Assembly (NCBI GenBank): GCA_028455995.1
Contig: JABELC010000012.1
Location: 992,001-1,056,000 of the forward strand
Origin: Scleromitrula shiraiana
Lineage: Eukaryota; Ascomycota; Leotiomycetes; Helotiales; Sclerotiniaceae
Length of the DNA stretch: 64,000 bases
Reading direction: 5' to 3'
Below the pieces are notes generated by a model. It was not told the DNA's origin and did not search any database. It saw nothing but the letters and a program-made list of their open reading frames with translations. The translations under genes were made by a program, and so were the position numbers. Within the stretch, counting starts at the first letter, position 1. The number at the start of each line of letters is the position of its first letter. Positions 25,681-43,326 of this stretch are shown here, piece after piece.

Positions 25681-26676
25681 ATGTCTGCTGCTTGTATCTT
25701 CTGCAAGATTGTTAAAGGTAGTTTTCTTTTTCCCTATCTCCTTTCAACCCCAATACTCCGAATCTATCTATCTACATATTCATCTATCCAATCCAAACAT
25801 AACTGTTCTTATATACACCCATACAAGCAAATCTAACAACTTTCCGCCCACAGGAGAAATCCCATCCTTCAAACTCTTCGAATCCGAAAAAGTCTTCGCA
25901 TTTCTCGATATCAATCCTCTTTCTAAAGGTCATACTGTATGTATCCTATAGCTATTTATCGAGTTTCCCTCCCATTCGTCAATGCCGCAAGCAGACAAAA
26001 TACTAAGGCTGTGTTACATCTATGCATACATAAGCTAACAGTTATACCTCTCTAAAGCTAGTAATCCCCAAACATCACGGCGCAAAATTAGTTGATATTC
26101 CCGATGATCAATTGACCGAGATTTTGGTACTGTCTCTTTTACTTTACCCTCTCTCTATACTATTCCATTCCAGCATATCCGATTATCTATTCTCCTCCCA
26201 AAATTCCGAATGAATTCAAATGGCGCAAGCATAAAGATATAGATCGAGAGTCGATACCAGAATATGGAGATTCGAAGTAACTTAACTAACAGACCCCAAG
26301 CCCGTAGTAAAGAAACTCGTCACAGCTACCGGGGCGGAGAATTACAATATCCTGCAAAATAATGGGAGAATTGCTCATCAGGAGGTTGATCATGTATGTT
26401 TTGCCCCTCGTTTTATTTCTCATCCAGCGCAGTATAGGTAAGCTAATAAATAACTTCTAGGTTCATTTCCACATGGTAAGATGTTCTATCTTATGCTTTA
26501 CATGCTTTTGTTCGATGTGCAATTTTATGGAAGGGTCAAATCACTAATATATCCCCCCTGAAAAATAGATACCCAAACCCTCAGTCGAAGAAGGAATGTC
26601 TATTGGATGGCCACAGCAAAAAACAGATATGGATAAATTGAAAGAATTGTTTGCGGAGATTAAAGCTAAGATGTGA
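25681..26676 (+). CDS. HNT1: HIT family nucleotide hydrolase (Hint/Hnt1-like)
   Basis: Histidine-triad purine nucleoside phosphoramidase. Six exons (25681-25717, 25854-25936, 26058-26126, 26301-26393, 26461-26475, 26569-26676) give 134 residues. The start CIFCKIVKGEIPSFKLFES, the middle AFLDINPLSKGHTLVIPKHH and the loop YNILQNNGRIAHQEVDH are typical. The active-site triad reads H-V-H-F-H-M, and its residues come from exons 4 and 5. Exon 5 is just 15 nt, encoding VHFHM. The third intron's acceptor is inferred from frame and conservation (CCCCAAG at 26294-26300), giving EILPVVKKLV. No signal peptide, so cytosolic or nuclear. Confidence 0.92.
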
Positions 26677-27363
26677 GTTGCGTTGAGTTGAGTTGTGATC
26701 ACCTGCAGGCAAGGAGATATTGTAGATGAAGGGTAGATCAGATTTGAACGAGCGAATGAATGAACGAACGAATGAATGAATGAATGATGAGACCAGAGTT
26801 TTGCGATGAATAGGTAATTCTCAATCAATAATCACAGTTTACTATATCAGTACTACATATGAACTTAAATTCCAAGAAAAGAGTAGAGAGAAGAAACAAA
26901 CCCATTGCAAAAGGATCCCATCAGAAATGCCACGTTCAATCTCGTTACTATAGCTAAACTAAATGCAATAATACCAGATTCCCCATCCATCCCATTCCAT
27001 TCCATTCCTTTCCTTTCACGGAACGCCTACCTACCAACCACCTTATATCTGTTGTTGTATGATCTTCGATGTGCGCATAGCATAGATAATATCGTATGCC
27101 CTATATACAAAGCTGAAGCTGAAATATTCGTACATAGAGTACATGAAACATGAGCTATTCTTCCTCTTCCCCTTTCCCTTTCCCATCCCCATTCCACTCC
27201 GCTTCACTCCACTCCGCAAATATCAAACCGAACCAAATAACCGGATTTCTGTCTGTTCGTCTACTGTATATCGAACTCTAGCTGTTTCTTTCTCTTTCTC
27301 TCTAGGTTTCTGTATTTTTAACTTTTTCTCTTTTCCCCTTCATCAGATCCAACCCTCGAGAAA
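26677..27363. other. Convergent intergenic region with tetranucleotide repeats
   Basis: Contains (GAAT/GAAC)n at about 26751-26788 and CATTC/CTTTC runs near 26985-27020. It separates the HIT gene and the CRAL-TRIO gene. No gene supported. Confidence 0.5.
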
Positions 27364-29629
<2,266 letters not shown>

Positions 29630-30365
29630 GGAAAGTGATTGTATTTGAATAATATCATCTCAAAAAGAAAAGAAAAGGAAATGAAGTCAGTTATATGGAG
29701 GGGTTGAAGGGGGAGGGGAATTGAGACGTTGATAAATGATGTACCAACAGTAATAATAATAATAATATAAGTACCGTAGTACGGTAGTAGATTTCAAAGA
29801 TTGGGGGCTTAATTGTTGATGCTGTCGAGCCTCAATATTGACGTACTCGTATCGAAAACGAACTATATCTAGTAAACAATAACAATATTAATAACAACTA
29901 CTCGAATTATTTAATAAAGTGTCTATATCTATATCTATATGGAAAATAGTATGGTGCCGGTATGGTGAATAATAAAACCCAAAGGAAGAAACTGTACGTG
30001 CGTGCCCAACTGCCCACCCCACACAGCAAAGGAAATGAAAATCTGCAAGTTCTCGTCAGCGGGGTTAAATATATAAGTCCCGACTTCCGCAATTAATTTA
30101 ACAAGGGTTCCAAGGATTATTGATTCTGATACATGAGATCGGATTATCAGGTTAGAGTGATACGTGAATGTTTTGAAAGTATTTCCTGATTAACTACGCG
30201 TTTATTTGTTTCGTTCTCACACCGGACTTATTTATATACATACTATACTGTATCTGTCAAGGATTTATATTTCTATATTTGCCTTGTAAAATCAAAGGCA
30301 ACAATAACAACAACAACAACTTCCAACAACAAATCCTTCGTCCAACCGTCCAACCACAAAAAAAA
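29630..30365. other. Divergent intergenic region, CRAL-TRIO gene and DAM1
   Basis: 0.74 kb, AT-rich, with ATA/TAA runs (29745-29765), a TATCTA run (29925-29940) and a CAACAA leader repeat (30301-30330) just before the DAM1 start. No RNA gene seen. Confidence 0.5.
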
Positions 30366-31187
30366 ATGGCCTCAACCATCCCCCTCACCAGCGGCAGCAG
30401 CATAAAACGCACCACCTCCACCACCCGCGCGCCCATCTCACGGCCCACGACCCCCCTCCGCCCCTCCTCGCGCTCTTCGCTTCGCGAATCCGCAAAAAAG
30501 AGCAGTACGAGTGGTCTAGCCAGCGCACCCTTAGAAGCATTCGAGCCTCATTTTGCCGAACTATCTGATTCGATGGCGGATCTGGAGGCGAATTTTATGC
30601 ATCTGCAGTTGATGCATGAGAGTTTGGCGCGGTTTAGTGAGAATTTTGCGAGCTTTTTGTATGGGTTGAATATGAATGCTTTTTGTGTGGATTTTCCTGA
30701 GGTATGGATGGATGGTTTACGGGGCGGCTATTTGGTTTACATATAGGGCATGCTTTCTAATGATGCTTTTAGGCGCCCATTCCAGATTCGTTTCGGAGGG
30801 CTCAGGAGCAGGAGGCACAATTAGGTTAGTTCATGGAAGGTGTGGGCAGAGAGTTATGCTAATATTCTTTGAAAGGGAAATCAACAAGTTCGGAGAGATT
30901 TCGTGGTGAAATTGATGGAGAGACAACATTCATGTGAGCATTAAATTGCCCTTTCTATCCTTCTGGCTAATTAACCTTGCTATAGGACCACGGATACCTC
31001 TTTCGTTGACAATCCTCCAACAGCTTCGAAGCCAACACCAAAATTCACGACCCCCGCCCCATCCCGTATAGCAAGTGCATCCAGTCGAGGAGGTTCTTCT
31101 GCGGGCTCCTCTGGTAGAGGTACAAGAGGTGGGCGGGGAGGTAGAGCTAGTGGTCTTGCGAGAGCAAGAGGTCGTGGTCTAAGATGA
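30366..31187 (+). CDS. DAM1: DASH complex subunit Dam1
   Basis: Outer-kinetochore microtubule-binding protein of the fungal DASH ring. Exons 30366-30701, 30773-30824, 30876-30933 and 30986-31187 give 215 residues. A basic Thr/Ser/Pro-rich N-terminus (TPLRPSSRSSLRESAKK) is followed by the Dam1 core with its diagnostic block LSDSMADLEANFMHLQLMHE, then SLARFSENFASFLYGLNMNA and FCVDFPEAPIPDSFRRAQEQ. The tail is Gly/Arg/Ser-rich (RGTRGGRGGRASGLARARG). The first in-frame ATG with an A-rich context is at 30366; an earlier ATG at 30279 is in frame but gives an Asn/Gln-rich extension from the CAA repeat. Fungal-specific complex, so the call supports an ascomycete source. Confidence 0.92.
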
Positions 31188-31318
31188 GACTGGAAATAAA
31201 TCTTGCCCCTCAATCCCTTCTTTGATACCCCGCATTCATATCATATTATAGTCGAGAAGCATGGAGCCTGGTGATGAGCCTTATAGGCAGTCGGTTCTGA
31301 ATGAAATGGCATCTCTCC

Positions 31319-31834
31319 TCAAGTTTCCTGGACCTCTAGAAATCCTGAGTTCTCCATCTCTATCTCAACATCCTGCACCGTATTCCTGTCACCATTGTCT
31401 GTACGAAGACCAATAGCTGCCTCGGCTTCCTTTTGGGTATATGGTTCGTCCTTCAATGCCTTAACTCTATACAGGGAATCAGCATTGTGCGCATCCAGGA
31501 ATTTTGTCAAACGACAATTCCAACATACCTTCTCTTGTGAGGTTTGCCTTTAAGATGAGATACCAAACTGTTCTCCGACTCATACCATTTGGCACATTCC
31601 ACACAATAAAATTTCCCAAGACCTGGTAAATCCTCTGCGGCTTTTGATCGTTTGTGTTGGGATAAATGTTTGGGTGAACGAAGATCGGCGGCGATTTGAT
31701 CAAGATCTCTAAGAAAAAATAAATATGTTAATTAAATCTTGTTGAGGATAATTCTAAGAAAGAATTATTGCGACATTTCCATACCTTAAACGTCTTCTCG
31801 TCTTCGTTCTAGTTGACTTTTGAGGAATACCCAT
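31319..31834 (-). CDS. BUD20: Bud20 / ZNF593-like zinc-finger ribosome export factor
   Basis: Pre-60S shuttling factor. Exons 31834-31785, 31708-31529 and 31466-31319 give 125 residues. The start MGIPQKSTRTKTRRRLRDLD is basic. The single C2H2 finger reads FYCVECAKWYESENSLVSHL followed by KGKPHKRRVKALK, matching the family's finger and flanking basic helix. A short acidic C-terminus follows (QDVEIEMENSGFLEVQET). Length and single-finger arrangement fit Bud20. Convergent with DAM1, 130 bp away. Confidence 0.92.
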
Positions 31835-33440
31835 GATTGCAGTATATTTTTATGTAAAAATGAGAATTTGATATCGTCGTCGTGATAATCACAAATTATT
31901 CGTATAGGCCCTAGTAGATAGATACAATCGATACAGTACTGCAAGTCGTCGACACTACTTCGGAAATTGACGGTGGTCTGGAAGATAGGATGGAGAAGAA
32001 AAAAAAATTAATTCGGGGAAAATTTTAGCCGTGTGTTTGGTTGTCCAATTGTTAGTTACTCTACTCTGAAAGGAGGGGAGATATGTGTGATGGGATTTAT
32101 TAGTTATTAGTTATTAGTTATTTAAGCACCACCGAAGAGAAGGCTGCTGGTGGCTGAATGGACGGCAATAAACGGGAAAAAAAATTGGCTTTAGACTTGG
32201 AAATATGGGCTCGGTGGGATGTGAAGCCATGGAAGTCAAGAAGCTATGGAAGTCAAATTTGGGAAGGGGAGAGGAGAGGAGAGATTGATCGGATTGATTC
32301 TTAGGATATAGTATAGTATAGTATAGTATAGTACTCGATAGTATATTATATTATATTATATTATATACAATGATAATTGCTATATTTTAATTTGAAGGTC
32401 TCTTATAACTCTTCAGTGCTTTCTCAAGCTTCTATATAAAAATATCTTCTCGTTACATAAAAGTAGGATTTCTTGTTGTATCTTTCACTCACTCACCCAT
32501 CCATCCATTCATCCATCCATCCATCCATCTATCCATCTATCCACCTTTAATATTTCTCACAGACTGATAAAGTCTCAAAATAGTAAAGTACAGATCCAAT
32601 CCTTCACGTGAAAAAAAAAAAAAAAAAAAAAAATAGGAAGTGCGATTGCGAAAACCGGAAGCGATGATCGCAAATTTTCACCTGTAGTAAACGTATAGAG
32701 CGGAAGATCTTCTTATTTCGGTATGATACCCGAATCATGAGGGGTTCTGCGTGAGGTCTGGAGACCATACAAAAAATTCATGTTGGAAATAAAGCGTAAA
32801 ATACGGGTAGTCATTCTTTAGAAAACTAATTAATTACTTAATTATTAATGAGATAAATAATAAATAAATTCTTTTGTAGTTGTATTAATATAAATATATA
32901 AGTATACAAATATATAATAAATATATAAATTTTTTCAAAGAAAAGAACACATTTATCATTTCTATCATCTCAATTCATATTATTCTCCCTTAATAAATTT
33001 ATTATTTATATATAAAGATTTGATTTCAGTAATAGATTTCTATATTGAATTCCCCTCCCCTCCGCCCATATCATACAAAAATACGTACACGAATTTATTA
33101 CAGTACCGCCATACATATCATATCCACCCACCACAACTGCACACCAAAAAATTAATAGACGCACCAGCCGGGAACAGGAAAATCCTCCTTCTTAATTACC
33201 TACAGCTTAATTCTGATTGGTTATTTGGTCATAGCTTTTTCCCTGCCGAATCGCTCTGAAGATAAGCGGGCGGCATCAGCATCAACATTTTCTGAAGCTC
33301 GGCAACTTCTTCCTTTCTATTTTCCTGTTTTTTTAACCTAAAGAATCCCCCGCCACAAAGTTGTTAAAAACAACAATAACAGCTTTTCCTTCTCCTTCTT
33401 TTTTCTCTCCTTTTTTCTTTATTTTACCAACTTAATCATA
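31835..33440. other. Gene-free 1.6 kb spacer rich in microsatellites
   Basis: Separates divergent BUD20 and aconitase. It contains a TTAGTTA run (32096-32120), a TATAG run (32300-32335), an ATATT run (32340-32366), (CATC)n at 32495-32545 and an uninterrupted A23 tract at 32611-32633. The 32820-33020 stretch is almost pure A/T. Just before the aconitase start, 33330-33430 is a pyrimidine tract (TTTTCTTT and similar) typical of strongly expressed fungal promoters. No gene supported. Confidence 0.6.
32611..32633. repeat. Poly(A) tract, 23 bp
   Basis: Uninterrupted run of A. It could mark an old retroposon tail, a nucleosome-free element, or simple slippage; no flanking element structure is visible. 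Confidence 0.9.
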
Positions 33441-37573
<4,133 letters not shown>

Positions 37574-38739
37574 AGGACAAGGACATAAAAATATTGGGTG
37601 TGGTTGCGGTGTTGGTTGGTGGTTTTCGAGAACTAAATGCATTTGATTTGGGCCTCCGGAGCTATTGGTTTGGCCTGCTATACTGTATTTTGTTCCTCAT
37701 CACAGTGGGCCTCTTTTTTAGTTTGTGTGTTATGCTTTTGCAGTTTACAGTCGTACATTACATTAAATCCCCCTTTTTTTCTCCCTCTCACCTGTTATTG
37801 TCATATCTGTATCAAGTCCCTACCTAGAATATTGAGAAGTGCATGATTATAATAATAGGATTTTTATTACTAGCGAGGATATTGACTTTGTAAATTGTTC
37901 TGGAATTGTGAGATCTGATTTTGAATTATTTCTTGGATCAAAACTATCAATTTCTGAATACAACCTTACATTATTCTGATTTGAATGTCCAAATTCTGAA
38001 TAGCTATTCAAATAATTCAACTCAAAAGTTAAGCTTAATATTTGTATTTCATACCGACATTAGAATGGATTAGTCCCCGAGTCTTGAGACAATGAAAATA
38101 GTAAAGGCTTCAAACGCCTTACCCGTGTGGATTTCAGCCTTGTGCTAATCCCTGATAAAATTTCCATGTGGTATTTATTGATGAGATAGCGTAGCATCCG
38201 AAATTATGGTATGAATACGTAGAAACTATGATTACCAACGGTTATCAAAAAATTCTTCTGTCTCAATTTAAGATATGTACAGAAAAGTATAATTTTGGTT
38301 CTACTACTTCTTGTGCTAGAATAAAGTCAGCGTATACGGAGCTGGACTGCAGTAGTTAAGGGACAAGGCCAAAGCCAGCCTTGCAGTAGCGAAAAAAAAA
38401 GCTCAACGCCAATCCATCCATCCATCCATAGTATCCATAGTATCCATTGTACCGTACCTAATATCTAAGATCCTTGAATAAACCACAATATCACCCACCA
38501 CCTATCTGATCTATCATCCCCCAAACCCCGAACCAAAAGCATGCACAACGATGCCCCGAGAATCAGCACAGGTATTCAATAAGTGATACTTTTACTTTCT
38601 TTTCTTTTCTTTTTCCCAAATCCAGACTTTACTTCGCTATTATCTGTAGCAAATTTATACAACACGAGGACCCCTTTCAAGTATCTCTTTTTCCGAGAGA
38701 ATCGAGGTCCTCTTTCGAGTTCCCTCGTTCGAGTCCGCC
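37574..38739. other. Intergenic spacer, 1.2 kb
   Basis: Contains the aconitase 3' UTR and the promoter of the rhomboid gene. The 37880-38060 stretch is AT-rich with recurring TTGAAT/ATTCAA words. An ATCC run lies at about 38410-38450, and a long TTTTC run at about 38590-38612. No gene supported. Confidence 0.5.
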
Positions 38740-39902
38740 ATGCCATCGATTACACTCCCCCAATTCGGCGCAACCCGTCTACGCTCGTATATTCTCCGTC
38801 TGCCTCTATTCACGAGATGCATCGTCGCGGTGATTGTGGTGCTGTGGCTGGTTAGTCTGCAGACGGCGTGGGATGAGCAGAAATGGGGCTCGTTGATTCC
38901 GAGTGAGGTTGGGATTAATACCAGTATGTATATGTATATGTATAAGTATATTGGATACTTTTTGAAAAGAGATTTATTTTTATGTTTTTATGTTTTTTTG
39001 TTGAAACTTGGAAGATTGGAGAATGGGAGAATGGGAGAATGGGAGAATGGGAGAGTGATATGCTAATGTGAGGGATTGTCTATAGTGTATCGTACGAATA
39101 CTTTTCCCCTGGTTCATATGGGGTTCTTCCATACGTTTATGAATGTTATTGCGTTGACGCCGTTGTTGGAGCGGTTTGAGGCGGAGTATGGGACGCTTAC
39201 TTCGTTGGCGCTGTTTATGGGTCGTAAGTTTTTGGGGAACCCTGGAAGCGTGAAGCAGGAGGTTGCGAGGTTTGAGTTAATGATTTGTTTGTGTAGCTTT
39301 ATCTACGATTCCGGCGCTGCTGTATACATTGATTGAAAGGGGGATCTTCCATATGAATACTGAGATTCTTGGTGCTAGGTAAGGAGGGATCTTTCACGGG
39401 ACGTTTGAAGGGTTTGGCTAATGGAAGGACAGTATTTGGGTTTTTACTTTGTTGGCGATGGAGGCTGTTAAGACTTATAAGACGAATCCGAATTTCGTAC
39501 TAGGCACTGTTCAGATCCCAACATGGACGAGTCCTCTCATCTTGGTCATCTTCATATCATTCTTGGTACCACATACAAGCTTCCTTGGGCATCTCTGCGG
39601 ATTAGCATTTGGTTACGGATGTTAGTATCTCCTTCTCCTTATCCATACTTCAAACTTCATAACTAACTAACACAACAATCATAGGGGCCCTAGGCTATCT
39701 CAAGTTCCTCGCACCACCCGAGAAAATCCTCAGATGGATCGAAGGAAAGATGAATCTCCTCGGCCGACTCCCCCATTACGTATCCGTTGATCAAAAAACC
39801 TACGGTCGGTATGGTCTCTTACCTACTAGTAATCCTATTATCTCACCGGATACGAATATTGCTTTGGGATTTACACCAAGCTCGCATGTTTTGGGTCCTT
39901 GA
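38740..39902 (+). CDS. RBD2: Rhomboid protease, Rbd2-type
   Basis: Intramembrane serine protease of the Golgi/endosomal class. Exons 38740-38923, 39086-39223, 39297-39378, 39433-39620 and 39685-39902 give 269 residues. Six hydrophobic segments are visible. Family blocks are LVHMGFFHTFMNVIALTPLL followed by ERFEAEYG; the catalytic Ser region ILGASIWVFTLLAMEAVKTY (Ser about 135, created across the exon 3/4 junction); and the His region LGHLCGLAFGYG (His about 188). The catalytic motif is GAS-I-W rather than the classic GxSG. The cytosolic tail is short. Intron 1 (38924-39085) holds a GAGAATGGGA tandem repeat. Confidence 0.92.
39014..39056. repeat. GAGAATGGGA tandem repeat in the RBD2 intron
   Basis: About four copies of the 10-bp unit GAGAATGGGA, 20-60 bp upstream of the exon 2 acceptor. 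Likely length-polymorphic. Confidence 0.8.
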
Positions 39903-40757
39903 GATGGAGATGGAGATGGGAAAGAAAACGAAATAAAGGGAAGAGAAAGAGAAAGATTTGTATTCTAGAGCGTTGGGTTCAGTTACTGGGGTTTTTTAAC
40001 GTTACCGTTATGTGTATAGAGACCACAAGCATTATATGGAGTTCGGATAGTCTTGGAGTGGGTGGTTGCTCGTACTCTGAGTATGGAGATGTTGTGGTTA
40101 TGGTTGTAATGGGTTAACCATAGATTGGTTTCCGGTGGAGGCAATTGAAGTGAGCTCGTGAGTTTGGGTGGTAACATGTACCTTTTAGTTGTAGGCTTTT
40201 TAATGACATTTTATATATATTGTATTGGTGTTTTTTGGGGGGGAAGGGTGTTCCATATGCAGACTACGGAATAGAGATGAAGCTTCTATATCGAGCTAAT
40301 CCATTTTCTGATATCTATTCAGAATATAGATATCGAACTACTTTTTGAACGAATTCATATTGGAAGTTGATATAAGATTCAAAATCCAAACACTTGTAAC
40401 CTGATACAACTATCAATGTTTCTTTGAAATGTAGATACTTAAACTGAAAATATTCCGTAATTATCTGATAACTGAACAGACATTTAGAATTTGAACAGCT
40501 CGTATCAATCTCTCAAATAATCTCAATCTCAATGTTCAACTGCAGTTCTTCATGATCAGCAGAGAACGATTTATATCCGAAGTATATTTGTCGCGTCGGC
40601 TCCTGATTTCGCGTAACCGGTTAGAACCTTGTATCCCTATCGGCCCACAAGGCTGAAAATACCACGATAACCTAACCTAAGCCTCAAGTGATCAATCGAT
40701 GCTTCAATATCAGAGACCTCTCCGCACTCCCACTCCCACTCCCATGAGCCTCGAACC
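39903..40757. other. Intergenic spacer, 0.85 kb
   Basis: RBD2 3' region with a GAGATG run just past the stop (39901-39918), then AT-rich DNA (40280-40510). No gene supported. Confidence 0.5.
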
Positions 40758-43070
40758 ATGGCTTTAATAAGTACGTATTTATCTACTCTCCCCTCCCCCT
40801 CAATACCCACCCCATCTCAAAATCCTAACAGAAAAATCTATACATAGCATCGGGAACCCTCCTCCGCTATGCGCCAATCCGCAAAATACCACCTTACCTC
40901 TCCTTCCTCTGCATCGTAATCGGAGTCGCCTGGTTGCTTTTATTACCGCTAAACGACTACTCGAGAAATACATATGTTTCTGAGAATGCGCTGCTGCCGG
41001 GACAGGTCCATACTTATTTTGCGGGCAGCGATCAGAATGTTTTTAGGGGGTATAAGAGGGAGGTTGATGTGTTGGGGGGGAGTGGTAATGTTGAGTATGT
41101 TGTTTTATTGTGCACTTGTTTTTAAGTTTTAGTTTTCAACATCCGGTATCGAACGTACATTAGTTGTTTTGAGTGCAAGAGATGAGAAACGAAACTAATG
41201 TATTACATTTATGTATAGAGTAAACGACAAACTCGAGGAATTCTTCAAAGCAGCAGGTCTGAAGGTCGCGAGACAAAACTATGAATATAGATCTGCGGGG
41301 GAGGTGTATAAGGGACAGAATGTTTATGCTATTTTGCATGCGCCAAGGGGGGATGCTACGGAGGCGATTGTTTTGGTGGGGGCGTGGAGGAATATGGAGG
41401 GGGTTTTGAATAGGAGTGGTGTTGCTCTGGTGTTGACGTTGGCGAGATATTTTAATCGTAAGTTATTGTTATTGTGCTTTACTTCTATTGGACAATGTTG
41501 CCTATTCTACTTCCGTGGATTTGAACTCGATTGACTGGATTTTAGGATGGTCATTGTGGTCTAAGGATATTATATTCTTGATAACAGCGGATAGTAGGGC
41601 TGGTCCTCAGGCTTGGGTTGATGCGTATCATGATACCCATCAATCCCCCGCTATCGATTCATTGCCCGTCAAAAGCGGAGCACTGCAAGGAGCAGTAGTG
41701 ATTGACTATCCATTTGACCATCGTTTCGAATCCCTCCATATCGTCTACGATGGAGCCAACGGTCAACTACCCAATCTCGATCTCTTCAACACCGTCGTCT
41801 CAATCGCAAGCGGCCAAATGGGCATCGGGGTATCCCTCCAACAGATGTGGAAACACAGCGACAGCTACCAAGACCGACTCAAAACCATGCTCCGGGGCAT
41901 GATAAACCAAGGCTTAGGTCACGCGACGGGTCCGCATAGTAGTTTCATTCCCTACCATGTCGATGCCATTACGCTTCAACCGTTTGGAGACGGATGGCAG
42001 GATGAGATGGCTATGGGAAGGGTGATCGAAAGTACGTTTCGCAGCTTGAATAATTTGTTGGAACATCTGCATCAGAGTTTCTTTTTTTATTTGCTCATGC
42101 AGGCGAATCGCTTTGTGAGTATTGGGACGTATCTTCCGAGTGCTATGTTGGTTGCGACGAATTTTACGATTATGGCCATTTTTCTTTGGATTAAGAGTGG
42201 CTGGCCGAGTCCGGATACGAAAGAGAAGGAGGGGAATGGGAAGTCGGTTTTTGGAACTGAGACTGGTACGCAGGGCGAGAAGGAGCCGTTGGTTTTGGTC
42301 GAAAATGAGGGGGCTAGAGCTCTCGTGCCGCAAAAGGATCTAGAGGTTCGAGAACGAAAATTATTCCTTCCTTTGGCTATTGTAGCTGGTTGTCAATTCC
42401 TTGGTCTCATTCCTCTTTATGTTTTTAACCATACGTCCGTAGCTGTAAGTTCATCTCCCCCTTCCCCTCTTCTATTTCCTAACATAAACACTAACACCCC
42501 TCGCCCTGCAGCACCTCCCAACCACATTCGGCCTCTTCCTAACCCTCCAAACCTTCCTCCCAAACGCCCTCTCCCACCTCCTCCACACCTACCAACCCCC
42601 CACCCTCTCCCAACTCCACCTCACCCAATCCTTCTCCCTCCTCCTCCTCGGAATGTACCTCTCCACGCTCGCCACCCTCAATTTCTCCCTCTCGCTTCTC
42701 ATCGGTCTCCTCTCCACCCCCCTAACCTACATCCGTCCTCTAGGCCACCGTCCCTATGCTTCCGCGCTCGCAAATCTCTTTCTTATGTTCCTTGCGCCGT
42801 CGACGGTTTTTTTTGGCGGGAGCGAGATATTGGGATGTTGATGCGGGGGAGTTGTTGAGACAGGCGGCGTTTGGGTGGGATGTGGGGGGGATGACGACGC
42901 AGGTTGTGGTTTGGTGTGTTTGGTGGCCGGCTTGGTTGGTGGGGGGTGTGTTGTTGTTTGGGAGGCCGAGGGAGGAGATTGGGGAGGTGAAGGAGGTGAA
43001 GGTGAAGGATGGAGAGCATGGTTTGGTGGGGGAGAAAAGTGGTGAGGGGCTTGTGAAAGGAGGGTTGTAG
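40758..43070 (+). CDS. GAA1: GPI transamidase subunit Gaa1, with a frameshift near the C-terminus
   Basis: Essential ER membrane subunit that attaches GPI anchors to proteins. Exons are 40758-40770, 40848-41094, 41219-41457, 41546-42444 and 42512-43070; exon 1 encodes only MALI. Gaa1 features include the N-terminal helix (YLSFLCIVIGVAWLLLLPLN) and the luminal M28-like domain with IVLVGAW and WSKDIIFLITADSRAGPQAW. The lipid-presenting stretch HATGPHSSFIPYHVDAITLQ and several C-terminal helices follow. In a run of eight T at 42807-42814 the frame is broken. The open frame ends at 42841 (FFGGSEILGC), while the conserved-looking last helices (TTQVVVWCVWWPAWLVGGVL) sit in the next frame up to the stop at 43070. 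Seven T would restore about 651 residues. A real truncation, strain polymorphism or assembly error are all possible. Confidence 0.88.
42807..42814 (+). other. Frameshift site in Gaa1 (T8 homopolymer)
   Basis: The coding sense strand has GACGG, then eight T, then GGCGGG. Upstream and downstream Gaa1 helices are in frames differing by one base, with the change required at this run. No pair of intron signals nearby could remove the discrepancy. Confidence 0.75.
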
Positions 43071-43326
43071 GATTTGAGGATGAATATAACCATGTTGGTA
43101 ATTTTTCGGCGAACAATAGATGTACATAAACTAAGATCACTTTTTCTCCTATTCTCATCTTCAGTTCCTTCATTCTTCCATTGTCATTGCAAATGCCAGG
43201 TATTTATTTCATCATCTTGCAATTAAGACGAGCAAGAGAGATCTCTATTTTACAGTTTCGCAAAACGCCTTTCTTTGCTTCTTTCGTTCTTTCTTTCATA
43301 TCAAGATTTCTACAAATATTCTCTTT
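43071..43326. other. Convergent intergenic region
   Basis: 256 bp between the GAA1 and RPN9 stops; shared 3' UTR territory, no feature seen. Confidence 0.4.

Noticed and set aside
42801..42830. A short intron explaining the Gaa1 frame change
   Set aside because: GT and AG in the right phases would leave an intron far below the minimum length; an indel in the T-run is simpler.
42740..43173. Three overlapping minus-strand Pro/Ser-rich frames opposite the GAA1 3' end
   Set aside because: Long frames caused by strong G-richness of the sense strand; low-complexity content, no start context.
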